6,685 bases of DNA, taken from an uncultured Elusimicrobia bacterium (GTDB lineage: Bacteria > Elusimicrobiota > Elusimicrobia > UBA1565 > UBA9628). Shown piece after piece: positions 1 through 5,669 of the stretch. The stretch's first letter is position 1; the number at the start of each line of letters is the position of its first letter. Both the position numbers and the translations under genes were made by a program. The stretch is from positions 1-6,685 of the forward strand of contig CAIQSZ010000261.1 of assembly GCA_903874575.1 (NCBI GenBank), written 5' to 3'. The notes under the pieces are model-generated. The model did no database searches and was not told the origin of the DNA. It worked only from the letters and a program-made list of their open reading frames with translations.

Positions 1-758
1 CACGCCGACCAGCGTCCGCCCGCGGCCGACTGCAGCGCCCGGGACATCCACCACGAGGGCAGATACGGCGCGGTCGGCGCCTGCAGGAAGTTCAGGTACT
101 CGGCCACCGCCTTGAGCGCGTCGGGACGCACGAGGCGCTCGGGTTGGGCGAAGCGGATCAAGCCGTAGGCCACCGTCAGCGACAGGCTGGAGAGCACCCA
201 AACCACGTCGCGCGTGCGCGAGGACGGGAATAGATACAGCAGGAGCAGCGTGAACCCGATGCCGAGCGACGCGCCCAGCAGAAGGAACGGCGGCAGGGCG
301 ACGACGAACGCGAGAAAGAAGGCCGGGCCCAGATGGAAGACGCGCATCAGCGCCAGCACGAACGGAACCAGGATGAGCCCTATCATCCAAGAGGCGAAGA
401 AGGCGCTCTCCAGCGACTTGTCCAGGAACACCGTGCGCAGGCGAACCGGCGACTTCATCAGAAACTTCAGATCGTACGCGTAGAATAAGGTCGTCAGCGA
501 GGTGAGCAGGCTTGACACCGTCACCATCGACAGCGTCATCATCAGAAGCATCGCCGTCAGCTTCCAGATAAGCAGCGCGCCTATGAGTTCGACGGAGGAC
601 AGGTAGGAAAGCAGGCGGTAGAAGCCGTCGTGCAGGCCGTAGAGCAGGCTCAGTCCGGCCGCGCCGAAGGCCAGATTGCGCCCCCACTCGTAGCGCGTGA
701 AGCCGCGGAGCGTATTAACGAACGATCGCGCGCGGCGGCCCAGCAGCAGGCCCAGCAT
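1..758 (-). CDS. ABC-2 type transporter permease, partial (C-terminus cut by window edge)
   Basis: This is the membrane half of an ABC transporter that works with the ATPase encoded just upstream. The first 252 codons are visible and the frame is open to the left edge. The ATG shares one base with the ATPase stop (TGATG), which indicates translational coupling. The N-terminus is basic (LGRRARSF), followed by hydrophobic segments at about residues 29-42, 57-95, 119-138, 145-176 and 186-204. Segments such as YDLKFLMKSPV (95-105), in a cytosolic loop, and YLPSWW (232-237) resemble the large ABC-2 permeases of the Pfam ABC_tran_2 group, usually 500 residues or more, so about half is probably missing. 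The partner ATPase resembles exporter ATPases, so export is likely, but nothing here shows the substrate. Family assignment is by recognition of hydrophobic pattern and motifs, not by a search. Confidence 0.82.
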   Translation of the reverse strand, partial: MLGLLLGRRARSFVNTLRGFTRYEWGRNLAFGAAGLSLLYGLHDGFYRLLSYLSSVELIGALLIWKLTAMLLMMTLSMVTVSSLLTSLTTLFYAYDLKFLMKSPVRLRTVFLDKSLESAFFASWMIGLILVPFVLALMRVFHLGPAFFLAFVVALPPFLLLGASLGIGFTLLLLYLFPSSRTRDVVWVLSSLSLTVAYGLIRFAQPERLVRPDALKAVAEYLNFLQAPTAPYLPSWWMSRALQSAAGGRWSA

Positions 759-1507
759 CAGAGGTGACGCAGAAGCGCGGAGTACTCGGCTCCGCCCGTC
801 AGGCTCAGGAAAATGTCTTCCAAATCGCCCTGCTTCCTCGCTTGCGACTGCAATTCGGCCAAGCTCCCGCAGGCCAGCATCCTGCCGTCGATCATGATGC
901 CGACGCGGTCGCACAGCTTCTCGGCGATCTCCAGGACGTGAGTGCACATGAAGATGGTCGTGCCGCGCTCGGCCAGCTTGAGGAAGATGTCCTTGACCAA
1001 ACGCCCGCTCTTTGGGTCCAAGCCGACCATGGGCTCGTCGAGCACGAGCACCTTCGGATCGTGGAGCAGGACGCCCGCCAGCACCAGCTTCTGGCGCATT
1101 CCGTGAGAGTAGCTCTCCACCAGTTCCCCGCCCCACGGGGTCAATTCGAACATCTCGAAAAGCTCCGGGATGCGCTTGCGCATGTCGTCCAGCTTCACGC
1201 CGTACAGCTCGCCGACGAAGCGCAGATATTCGGCGCCGGTGAGCTTCGGGTACACGAACGGCTCGTCCGGGACCAGGCCCATCGAACGCTTGGCTTCCAG
1301 CGTCCGCGTCGCCGTGTCAAAGCCCGCCACGCGGATGCGGCCCGCGGTGGGCTTGAGCAGGCCGGTGATGCACTTGACCGTCGTGGTCTTGCCCGCGCCG
1401 TTGGGACCTAGAAAACCGAAAATCTCTCCGGGCTCGACCTTCAGGTCAAGGCCGTCGACGGCCGCGCGGTTCGCGAAGCGCTTGACCAGTCCTTCGATCT
1501 CGATCAC
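758..1507 (-). CDS. ABC transporter ATP-binding protein (ABC-2 exporter type)
   Basis: This cytoplasmic ATPase should power the permease encoded by the next gene. At 249 residues it is a normal single nucleotide-binding domain. Walker A is GPNGAGKTT (34-42), the signature is YSHGMRQK (133-140, in place of LSGGQ), Walker B is VLVLDEP (153-159), the D-loop is GLDP (162-165), and the switch histidine is H190 in CTH. The Q-loop position reads VPDEP (79-83), so Asp81 stands where Gln is usual. Replacement at this position is seen in the ABC-2 exporter subgroup (CcmA/EcsA-like), so I do not read it as inactivation. The start is GTG, 9 nt after the kinase stop, with no Shine-Dalgarno sequence; a small stem-loop occupies that position. 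No alternative start lies upstream of Walker A. Substrate unknown. Confidence 0.95.
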   Translation of the reverse strand: MIEIEGLVKRFANRAAVDGLDLKVEPGEIFGFLGPNGAGKTTTVKCITGLLKPTAGRIRVAGFDTATRTLEAKRSMGLVPDEPFVYPKLTGAEYLRFVGELYGVKLDDMRKRIPELFEMFELTPWGGELVESYSHGMRQKLVLAGVLLHDPKVLVLDEPMVGLDPKSGRLVKDIFLKLAERGTTIFMCTHVLEIAEKLCDRVGIMIDGRMLACGSLAELQSQARKQGDLEDIFLSLTGGAEYSALLRHL

Positions 1508-1523
1508 GGCTTGGGGTCAAGCC
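1508..1523 (-). promoter_or_regulatory. Stem-loop at the kinase/ATPase gene junction, in place of a ribosome binding site
   Basis: The transcribed strand reads GGCTTG-ACCC-CAAGCC: a perfect 6-bp stem with a 4-nt loop. It contains the kinase stop codon (1517-1519) and ends on the base before the GTG of the ABC ATPase. No AG-rich Shine-Dalgarno sequence precedes that GTG. There is no T-tract, so it is not an intrinsic terminator. A ribosome finishing the kinase would melt the hairpin, which would suit coupled translation. The sequence is directly visible; the role is inferred. Confidence 0.45.
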
Positions 1524-2467
1524 GCGACGGGACGACGCGACTTGAGCAGATCCTCGGCGCGCGGGACGCTCATGCGGTCCAAGAAGTCGTGGAAGCGCTC
1601 GTCGATCCGGTCGCGGTCCAGATCCTCGATGTTCCTCGTCGAGAAATCCTCGACGTTGAACGAGGCCATGGTCGTGCCGTAGGCCATCGCCCGCTTCAGG
1701 TGGCCGACGTCGTCGTAAACGCCGCACGACGCCAGGTAGCCCAGGAAGCCTCCCGCGAAGGTATCGCCGGCGCCGGTCGGGTCCTTGATCTCGGCCATGG
1801 GGTAAGGCGGAAAGATGTAAATGCGGGAGCCGATCTTCATCAGCGCTCCATGCTCGCCCTTCTTGACGACGACGACCGAAGGCCCCCACGACGCGATGAC
1901 CTCGGCGGCCTGAAGCGGATTCGGGCGCTTGGCCAGTTTCTCGGCCTCTTCCTCGTTGCAGAAGAAGATGTCGACTTTCGAAAGCAGTTCCTTGAGCGCG
2001 GCGGGCTTCGAGTCGATCCAAAAGTTCATCGTGTCGCACGCGACCAGGGCGGGCTCCTTCATCTGCGAAAGCACCTCGCTCTGCAACTCCGGGTCGATGT
2101 TGGCCAGGAAGACCACGGGGGCCGAGCGATGAGCCTCGTCCAGCTTCGGCCTGAAGTCCTTAAACACGTTCAGGTGCGTCGCGAGCGTCTTGGCGACGTT
2201 GGCGTCCTTGCCGTACTTGCCCGACCAACGGAAGGTCTCGCCCGCCGCGGTCTCCAGTCCGCTGCAGTCGATGCCGCGGTCGCGCAGCAGAGCCTTATGC
2301 TCCCTCGGAAAGTCCTCCCCCACGACGCCGACCAATAGAATCGGCGCGAAGTAGCGGGCGGCGAGCGAAAAATAAGTCGCCGAACCGCCTAGGCCGTCTT
2401 CGATGAAACCGGCCGAGGTTTTTACGGTATCGAGCGCGACGGAGCCGACGACGAGGATGGGATTCAC
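1517..2467 (-). CDS. PfkB-family carbohydrate kinase
   Basis: This is a cytoplasmic ATP-dependent kinase of the ribokinase/PfkB superfamily, 316 residues, full length for the family. The N-terminus has the nucleoside/sugar-binding strand (VVGSVALD, 6-13) and the glycine pair GLGGSA (25-30). The NxxE motif that helps bind Mg-phosphate is NEEE (171-174), KKGEHGA lies at 202-208, and PfkB signature 2 is DPTGAGDTFAGGF (229-241) with the anion hole GAGD and Asp235 as catalytic base. DTMNFWID (145-152) resembles a conserved but uncharacterised subgroup annotated only as 'sugar kinase', so substrate (sugar, nucleoside or other) cannot be assigned. It starts with GTG, preceded by AGGAGAG (2477-2483) at a 9-nt spacing, 31 nt downstream of the preceding gene. 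All catalytic motifs are intact. Its place in an envelope operon hints at activation of a sugar, but that is only context. Confidence 0.93.
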   Translation of the reverse strand: MNPILVVGSVALDTVKTSAGFIEDGLGGSATYFSLAARYFAPILLVGVVGEDFPREHKALLRDRGIDCSGLETAAGETFRWSGKYGKDANVAKTLATHLNVFKDFRPKLDEAHRSAPVVFLANIDPELQSEVLSQMKEPALVACDTMNFWIDSKPAALKELLSKVDIFFCNEEEAEKLAKRPNPLQAAEVIASWGPSVVVVKKGEHGALMKIGSRIYIFPPYPMAEIKDPTGAGDTFAGGFLGYLASCGVYDDVGHLKRAMAYGTTMASFNVEDFSTRNIEDLDRDRIDERFHDFLDRMSVPRAEDLLKSRRPVAA

Positions 2468-2498
2468 GCGGGAGGTCTCTCCTGGCGGGGGCCGCCTA

Positions 2499-3203
2499 TC
2501 AGGCGCCTTTTTCGACGCTGTCGAGCAGGTTCTGTATCTCGACGGTCGTCTGCATCTGACGCAGGCAATGGTTGACGAGGTTCAGGGCGCCTTGCTGCTG
2601 GACGCGCTGCGAAAATTGCTCCTTCTCCTTGTCGAACTTCTTGTCGGAGCCCTTGTTCATCGTCGCGTACATCCAGCGCACCTCGGAGGGCGGAAGCTTG
2701 GAGACGCGGTAGAACATGCTCTTGAGGCGGGTCGTCTTGAGGGCCTTGCGCCTCTCGTTCTCGTACTCCTGAGGCGACTGCTTGAAGGTCGCGCGCACGG
2801 CCTGGAAATAGGCGTCCTGGTCGAACTGGCCGCCTCGAGCGAACGCGGGCGTGGAACGGATGTCGCGCGACAGCTCTTCGTCGGTCACGACCAGCCCGAG
2901 TTCGTCGGCCTTCACCGCCAGGAGCTCGTCGACCATCATGTTGTTGAGCATCTCGCGCTTGAGCTGCGCCAGTTTCGCGTCGTCGAGGTCCGTCCCCTTC
3001 GAGCGCAGGCTCTCGGCGTAAAGGTCCACGCGCGTCATCAGGGTCTGATAAGAGATCTTTTCCTTGCCGACGCGGGCGACGACGCCCTGCATATCGCGGT
3101 TGGTGAACCAGTAGCCGCCGAAGCCGACGAACATGCCTCCGAAAAAGACGGACAGGGTCGCGGCAAAGATGCTTTTCTGGTGGCGGCGAAGAAACGAAAT
3201 CAT
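2499..3203 (-). CDS. Membrane-anchored SurA/PpiD N-terminal-like protein lacking a PPIase domain
   Basis: The 234-residue protein begins MISFLRRHQKS, the start typical of PpiD-type proteins: a short basic cytoplasmic tail, then one membrane segment (about 12-33), which places the rest in the periplasm. Residues 40-190 are helical and resemble the SurA/PpiD N-terminal chaperone domain, including VGKEKISYQTL (45-55), MLNNMMVDELLAVKADELGLVVTDEEL in pieces across 85-111, and FDQDAYFQAVRATF (127-140). Known PpiD and SurA continue into parvulin PPIase domains; here the protein ends after a further charged and helical tail (about 175-234), and no parvulin domain follows. It is therefore probably a chaperone or holdase for secreted proteins, not an isomerase. 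ATG start; the Shine-Dalgarno sequence TGAGGA overlaps the bactofilin stop codon, 7 nt ahead. It ends in tandem stops (TGA TAG). Membrane topology is well supported; exact family moderately. Confidence 0.8.
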   Translation of the reverse strand: MISFLRRHQKSIFAATLSVFFGGMFVGFGGYWFTNRDMQGVVARVGKEKISYQTLMTRVDLYAESLRSKGTDLDDAKLAQLKREMLNNMMVDELLAVKADELGLVVTDEELSRDIRSTPAFARGGQFDQDAYFQAVRATFKQSPQEYENERRKALKTTRLKSMFYRVSKLPPSEVRWMYATMNKGSDKKFDKEKEQFSQRVQQQGALNLVNHCLRQMQTTVEIQNLLDSVEKGA

Positions 3204-3213
3204 GGGGTGGTCC

Positions 3214-3636
3214 TCAGGTGACGGGATCGCCGACGGCCGCTTGCGGCTCGCTCTCGGCCTTGCCGCGGCGGCGGCGCGGCTTTTCGCCGCCCTCGCCCAT
3301 CGCGCAGGCGCCGTCGAACGCGGCCCCCTCGTCGACGCGCAGCTTGGGCGTGCGGACGTCGCCGGTGAGCTTCGCGGTCGACAGCAGTTCGATGGAGCTC
3401 GAAGCGACCACGTTGCCGACGATTTCTCCGGCGACGATCAGAGATTCGGAAGCGATGTTGCCGAGAACGCGCCCGCGCTCGCCGACCTCGACCTCCACGG
3501 CGTCGGAGATGTCGCCCTCGAACACGCCCTCGACGCGCAACGAGCCCTTCACGGACAGCGTCCCGTGAAAGAAAGCGTCCTCGCCGATCAGCGTCATTCC
3601 CTCTCGGGCGTCCCCTCCGGGCTTGGAGCCGAACAC
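3214..3636 (-). CDS. Bactofilin (polymer-forming cytoskeletal protein)
   Basis: Bactofilins assemble without nucleotide into filaments at the membrane and position peptidoglycan enzymes. This one is 140 residues. The right-handed beta-helix core spans about 14-114, beginning TLIGEDAFFHGTL and continuing in short repeats with glycine turns (VKGSLRVEG, GRVLGNI, VAGEIVGNV, AKLTGDV). A short tail follows with a basic run RRRR (121-124) and many charged residues. I choose GTG at 3636: it gives the family-typical start M-F-G-S and has GAGGAG (3643-3648) exactly 6 nt ahead. In-frame TTG at 3642 would remove that spacing, and ATG at 3597 would cut into the start of the core. The gene starts 2 nt after the M23 peptidase stop, so the two are translationally coupled. 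Bactofilin next to an M23 peptidase is a known partnership in many bacteria. The open frame continues far upstream of 3636, but only as a shadow of the peptidase gene. Confidence 0.93.
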   Translation of the reverse strand: MFGSKPGGDAREGMTLIGEDAFFHGTLSVKGSLRVEGVFEGDISDAVEVEVGERGRVLGNIASESLIVAGEIVGNVVASSSIELLSTAKLTGDVRTPKLRVDEGAAFDGACAMGEGGEKPRRRRGKAESEPQAAVGDPVT

Positions 3637-3638
3637 GC

Positions 3639-4622
3639 TCAACTCCTCGCCCTCGTCGCGGCGCCGAGCATCTCGCCCGGGCCTCGAACCTTCAGAAACT
3701 GCATCGGGTTGGCGGGCTTGCCTTGGCGGCGCACCTCGTAATGCAGATGCGCGCCGGTCGAACGGCCGGTCGTTCCCATATAGGCGATAACCTGCCCCTT
3801 CAGGACGCGGTCGCCGAGCTTCACGAGCGCCTTCGACGTATGGCCGTAGACGGTCTGCAGGCCGTAGCCGTGATCGACGACGACCAGGTTCCCGTACCCG
3901 TGCGACCAGCCGGAAAACAGCACCGTCCCGTCGGCCGCCGCGGAAATAAGCGTGTCGGGAAGGTTGGCGATATCCACGCCGGGGTGGAATTCGCCGCTCT
4001 CGCCGTCCTCGCGCCGCATCGGGGAGAAGCGGTAGCCGTACCACGAGGTGATCTGGCCTTCCGTCGGCCAGATGCTGGGCGTGGCGTTGCGCAGGCTCTT
4101 GCGGTTGCCGACATACCAAGCGATCTCGGAAAAACTGGCCAGGCGGCCTTCCGCGTCTTGGCGCAGGCGCGCGATCTCTCGATGCCAATCGGCTTGTCGC
4201 ACCACGTCGCTGCGGCCGGCGGCAAGGAGCCGGTCCAGGGAGAGGCGGTCGGAAAGGGTCGGGCCTCCGACCCCGGTCGCGGCCTCGATGGGATCTCGGT
4301 CGCGGGACAAGGTGAGCAGTCCGCGCAACTGACGGTCGGTGGCCTTCGCCTGGTCCAGAACGGTCCGCGCGCGCTCCATCTCCTGGGCCAAACGGGTCAT
4401 CTTGGTCAGCATGACCTGATTGTCGGCCTTGGTGATCCAGTAGTCGACGTGCCGGCCCGCGACGACTCCCGCGCAAACGGTCAGGCTCGACCATAGCCCC
4501 AGCATGAAAAGGAAAAAACCCGTGGTCACCTGCCAACGCCACGGCTTGAGCCTGGTCTGAGGAATGACCAACAGCGTCAAAGGCCGCGAAAGAACGTCGG
4601 CGATTCGTTGATGAAGTTTCAC
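3639..4622 (-). CDS. Membrane-anchored M23 family metallopeptidase (LytM/lysostaphin-type)
   Basis: This predicted zinc endopeptidase cleaves peptide cross-links of peptidoglycan in the periplasm. It has 327 residues: a cytoplasmic N-terminus, one membrane helix (about 32-56), a helical and probably coiled-coil stalk (about 65-170), and a C-terminal M23 domain (about 185-310). All LytM-type catalytic residues are present: zinc ligands H213 and D217 in HPGVD, H294 in HLH (292-294), and the catalytic histidines H261 (YGH) and H292. It is therefore likely an active enzyme, not a degenerate LytM factor. The N-terminal phrase TLLVIPQT (16-23) resembles that of other bactofilin-linked M23 proteins. 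The start is GTG with no Shine-Dalgarno sequence; a strong promoter lies 8 nt upstream, so translation may be leaderless. In-frame TTG codons 15 and 18 are alternatives. First gene of the operon, coupled to the bactofilin. Confidence 0.94.
   Translation of the reverse strand: MKLHQRIADVLSRPLTLLVIPQTRLKPWRWQVTTGFFLFMLGLWSSLTVCAGVVAGRHVDYWITKADNQVMLTKMTRLAQEMERARTVLDQAKATDRQLRGLLTLSRDRDPIEAATGVGGPTLSDRLSLDRLLAAGRSDVVRQADWHREIARLRQDAEGRLASFSEIAWYVGNRKSLRNATPSIWPTEGQITSWYGYRFSPMRREDGESGEFHPGVDIANLPDTLISAAADGTVLFSGWSHGYGNLVVVDHGYGLQTVYGHTSKALVKLGDRVLKGQVIAYMGTTGRSTGAHLHYEVRRQGKPANPMQFLKVRGPGEMLGAATRARS
3643..3648 (-). promoter_or_regulatory. Ribosome binding site that fixes the bactofilin GTG start
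   Basis: GAGGAG lies 6 nt upstream of GTG 3636, inside the last codons of the M23 peptidase gene. The spacing is ideal for the GTG and far too short for the in-frame TTG at 3642, so it decides the start. Confidence 0.75.
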
Positions 4623-4630
4623 GCCCGAAT

Positions 4631-4659
4631 GTTATAACAGACCCGCGCCCGCCTGTCAA
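4631..4659 (-). promoter_or_regulatory. Sigma-70 type promoter of the six-gene operon, abutting the GTG start
   Basis: On the minus strand there is a perfect TTGACA (-35, 4654-4659), a 17-nt spacer, and TATAAC (-10, 4631-4636, 5 of 6 matches) preceded by TG-n, which makes it an extended -10. Only 8 nt separate the -10 box from the GTG of the M23 gene, so transcription should begin about 0-3 nt before the start codon. No ribosome binding site fits in between. This is the strongest promoter-like sequence in the window. Confidence 0.85.
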
Positions 4660-4730
4660 CGGCAAGCAACCCCGCCGCGCTCCGCGCAAAAGCTTCCGAA
4701 CGCCGAGCGCTACGGGCCGTTGGGCAACGT

Positions 4731-4744
4731 ATTAAAAATTTAAT
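4731..4744 (+). promoter_or_regulatory. AT-rich palindrome, possible UP element or operator
   Basis: ATTAAA-AA-TTTAAT is a perfect 6-bp inverted repeat with a 2-nt centre, all A/T in GC-rich DNA. It sits about 10-23 bases upstream of the -35 box at 4754 and is centred roughly 52 nt before the predicted transcription start. That is where the RNA polymerase alpha subunit contacts UP elements. Its symmetry also allows a dimeric repressor or activator site. It could affect either of the two divergent genes. Confidence 0.4.
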
Positions 4745-4753
4745 CTACCCCCC

Positions 4754-4782
4754 TTTACTTTCCAGAGAACCCCTGTTAGACT
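4754..4782 (+). promoter_or_regulatory. Probable promoter of the secreted-protein gene
   Basis: TTTACT (4754-4759) and TAGACT (4777-4782) are separated by 17 nt, and the -10 is preceded by TG-n (TGT, 4774-4776), an extended -10. Each hexamer matches consensus at 4 of 6 positions. Transcription would start near 4789, giving a leader of about 45 nt. This start also rules out the in-frame ATG at 4787 as the translation start. Confidence 0.55.
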
Positions 4783-4822
4783 ACGAATGTACGGTGACTC
4801 TACCCCTCGCTACGAAATACCC

Positions 4823-4829
4823 GGAGGAG
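4823..4829 (+). promoter_or_regulatory. Ribosome binding site of the secreted-protein gene
   Basis: GGAGGAG is a strong Shine-Dalgarno sequence followed by two consecutive ATG codons (4832 and 4835). The second ATG has the better spacing (5 nt after the full motif), so the start is placed at 4835. The choice changes the protein by one residue only. Confidence 0.8.
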
Positions 4830-4834
4830 TTATG

Positions 4835-5623
4835 ATGAACAGGTCAAATTGCAAGAATCGCCTGCTGACGGCGATCGCCGCGGCGTCTCTGGCGGCCGGA
4901 GTCGTGGGCACCGCGATGGCCAATAATAATGATGAGGATTCATGGGCGCTCGGCAACACCGCTGTTCATAAACTCACTCAAAAAGCCAAGGCGCTTCCTA
5001 GATATGTACCACCGGCCCCGCCGAGGACTCCCGCACAGACCACGGCTACAGACGGCTCCCAAAAGTTCGTGGTGAAGCCTCAATGTTATAATCGAAAAGG
5101 CGTGGGCCTGGTCTGCTACTCGGCCGGTCCCACGCCGTTCATGTTTACTCAGCAGACCGTGGCAGGAAAGAACGGCCCTGTCTTGGCAACTTTCGTGAGA
5201 ATCACTCTCCCGAACAGAAAATCGATTTCCTTCGTTGACGAAGGGAACGAAACCAAACTAGTCGCAAGCGACGAAAGCACCCATGTGTGCCGACAGGTGC
5301 CCGTCGGTCTGGCAAGCGTGATTGGTATTGATAAGAATCGCCCCCCCCTCGTCCCAATTTTCTCCCTTGGAATCCCTGGAGTGGATGAAGGCTACCCAGT
5401 GAACGAGGAACTGCCGGTGAGGCCGGATCCGACGTCAAAAACCAGGATTCCCGATAGTCCGAATCTATTCGTACAGGCCGGGGTCAAAATATTGAATCGC
5501 GAACTTGATGCCGCCCAAAAATTGTGCGAATCCCAAAAGAATCCTGGTGTGGGGACATCGCTGGAAGTAACGTTGCCCTACGACTTTACGCGCGAGTGTC
5601 CTAAGATCGTATCTTCTCGCTAG
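4835..5623 (+). CDS. Secreted protein of unknown family
   Basis: I do not recognise this family. The 262-residue protein has a clear signal peptide: basic start (MNRSNCKNR), hydrophobic core (10-25) and an AMA cleavage site after residue 29. The mature part opens with an acidic, Asn-rich stretch (NNNDED), then a Pro-rich linker (PRYVPPAPPRTP). The remainder is mixed, with five cysteines (in PQCYN, LVCYS, HVCRQ, KLCES and RECPK), so two disulfides are possible in the periplasm, with one cysteine left over. No membrane segment, lipobox or catalytic motif is visible. GC content is clearly lower than around it: two 60-base lines counted (5221-5280, 5461-5520) are 47-48%, against 62-80% in two lines from neighbouring genes. 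That suggests recent acquisition or different selection. It has its own promoter and is followed by a hairpin. Coding is supported by the promoter, ribosome binding site, signal peptide and long frame. Confidence 0.85.
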   Translation: MNRSNCKNRLLTAIAAASLAAGVVGTAMANNNDEDSWALGNTAVHKLTQKAKALPRYVPPAPPRTPAQTTATDGSQKFVVKPQCYNRKGVGLVCYSAGPTPFMFTQQTVAGKNGPVLATFVRITLPNRKSISFVDEGNETKLVASDESTHVCRQVPVGLASVIGIDKNRPPLVPIFSLGIPGVDEGYPVNEELPVRPDPTSKTRIPDSPNLFVQAGVKILNRELDAAQKLCESQKNPGVGTSLEVTLPYDFTRECPKIVSSR

Positions 5624-5643
5624 AATAATTAAATCGACTGCAA

Positions 5644-5665
5644 GGGGGCCCTTAACGGGGCCCCC
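5644..5665. terminator. GC-rich hairpin between convergent genes, likely bidirectional terminator
   Basis: GGGGGCCC (5644-5651), a 6-nt loop TTAACG, and GGGCCCCC (5658-5665) form a perfect 8-bp GC stem in the 46-nt gap between two converging genes. No T-tract follows on the plus strand. On the minus strand the stem is followed, after a few bases, by the T-rich GATTTAATTATT. It is therefore a better intrinsic terminator for the minus-strand gene, and may act on both by blocking read-through. Confidence 0.6.
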
Positions 5666-5669
5666 CTGG

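Noticed and set aside
1511..2338. Long plus-strand open frame opposite the kinase gene.
   Set aside because: It is an antisense shadow typical of GC-rich coding sequence. The kinase on the minus strand has all family motifs; the plus-strand product has none.
2491..2505. Short hairpin GCCT-GAT-AGGC at the end of the PpiD-like gene, considered as a terminator.
   Set aside because: A 4-bp stem without a T-tract, inside a closely spaced operon, is not a credible terminator.
2403..3221. Plus-strand open frame opposite the PpiD-like gene.
   Set aside because: Antisense shadow rich in Leu, Val, Arg and His, with no start signals or recognised domain, lying across two well-supported genes.
3637..4689. 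Long open frame running in phase upstream of the bactofilin, which would make it a 491-residue protein.
   Set aside because: It overlaps the whole M23 gene in another frame, and the product is Arg/Pro/Gly-rich with no domain. The bactofilin core and a well-spaced ribosome binding site define a start at 3636.
4787..4834. Upstream in-frame ATG that would extend the secreted protein by 16 residues.
   Set aside because: It would place charged residues ahead of the signal peptide, lacks a ribosome binding site, and sits at the predicted transcription start. The GGAGGAG before 4835 decides against it.
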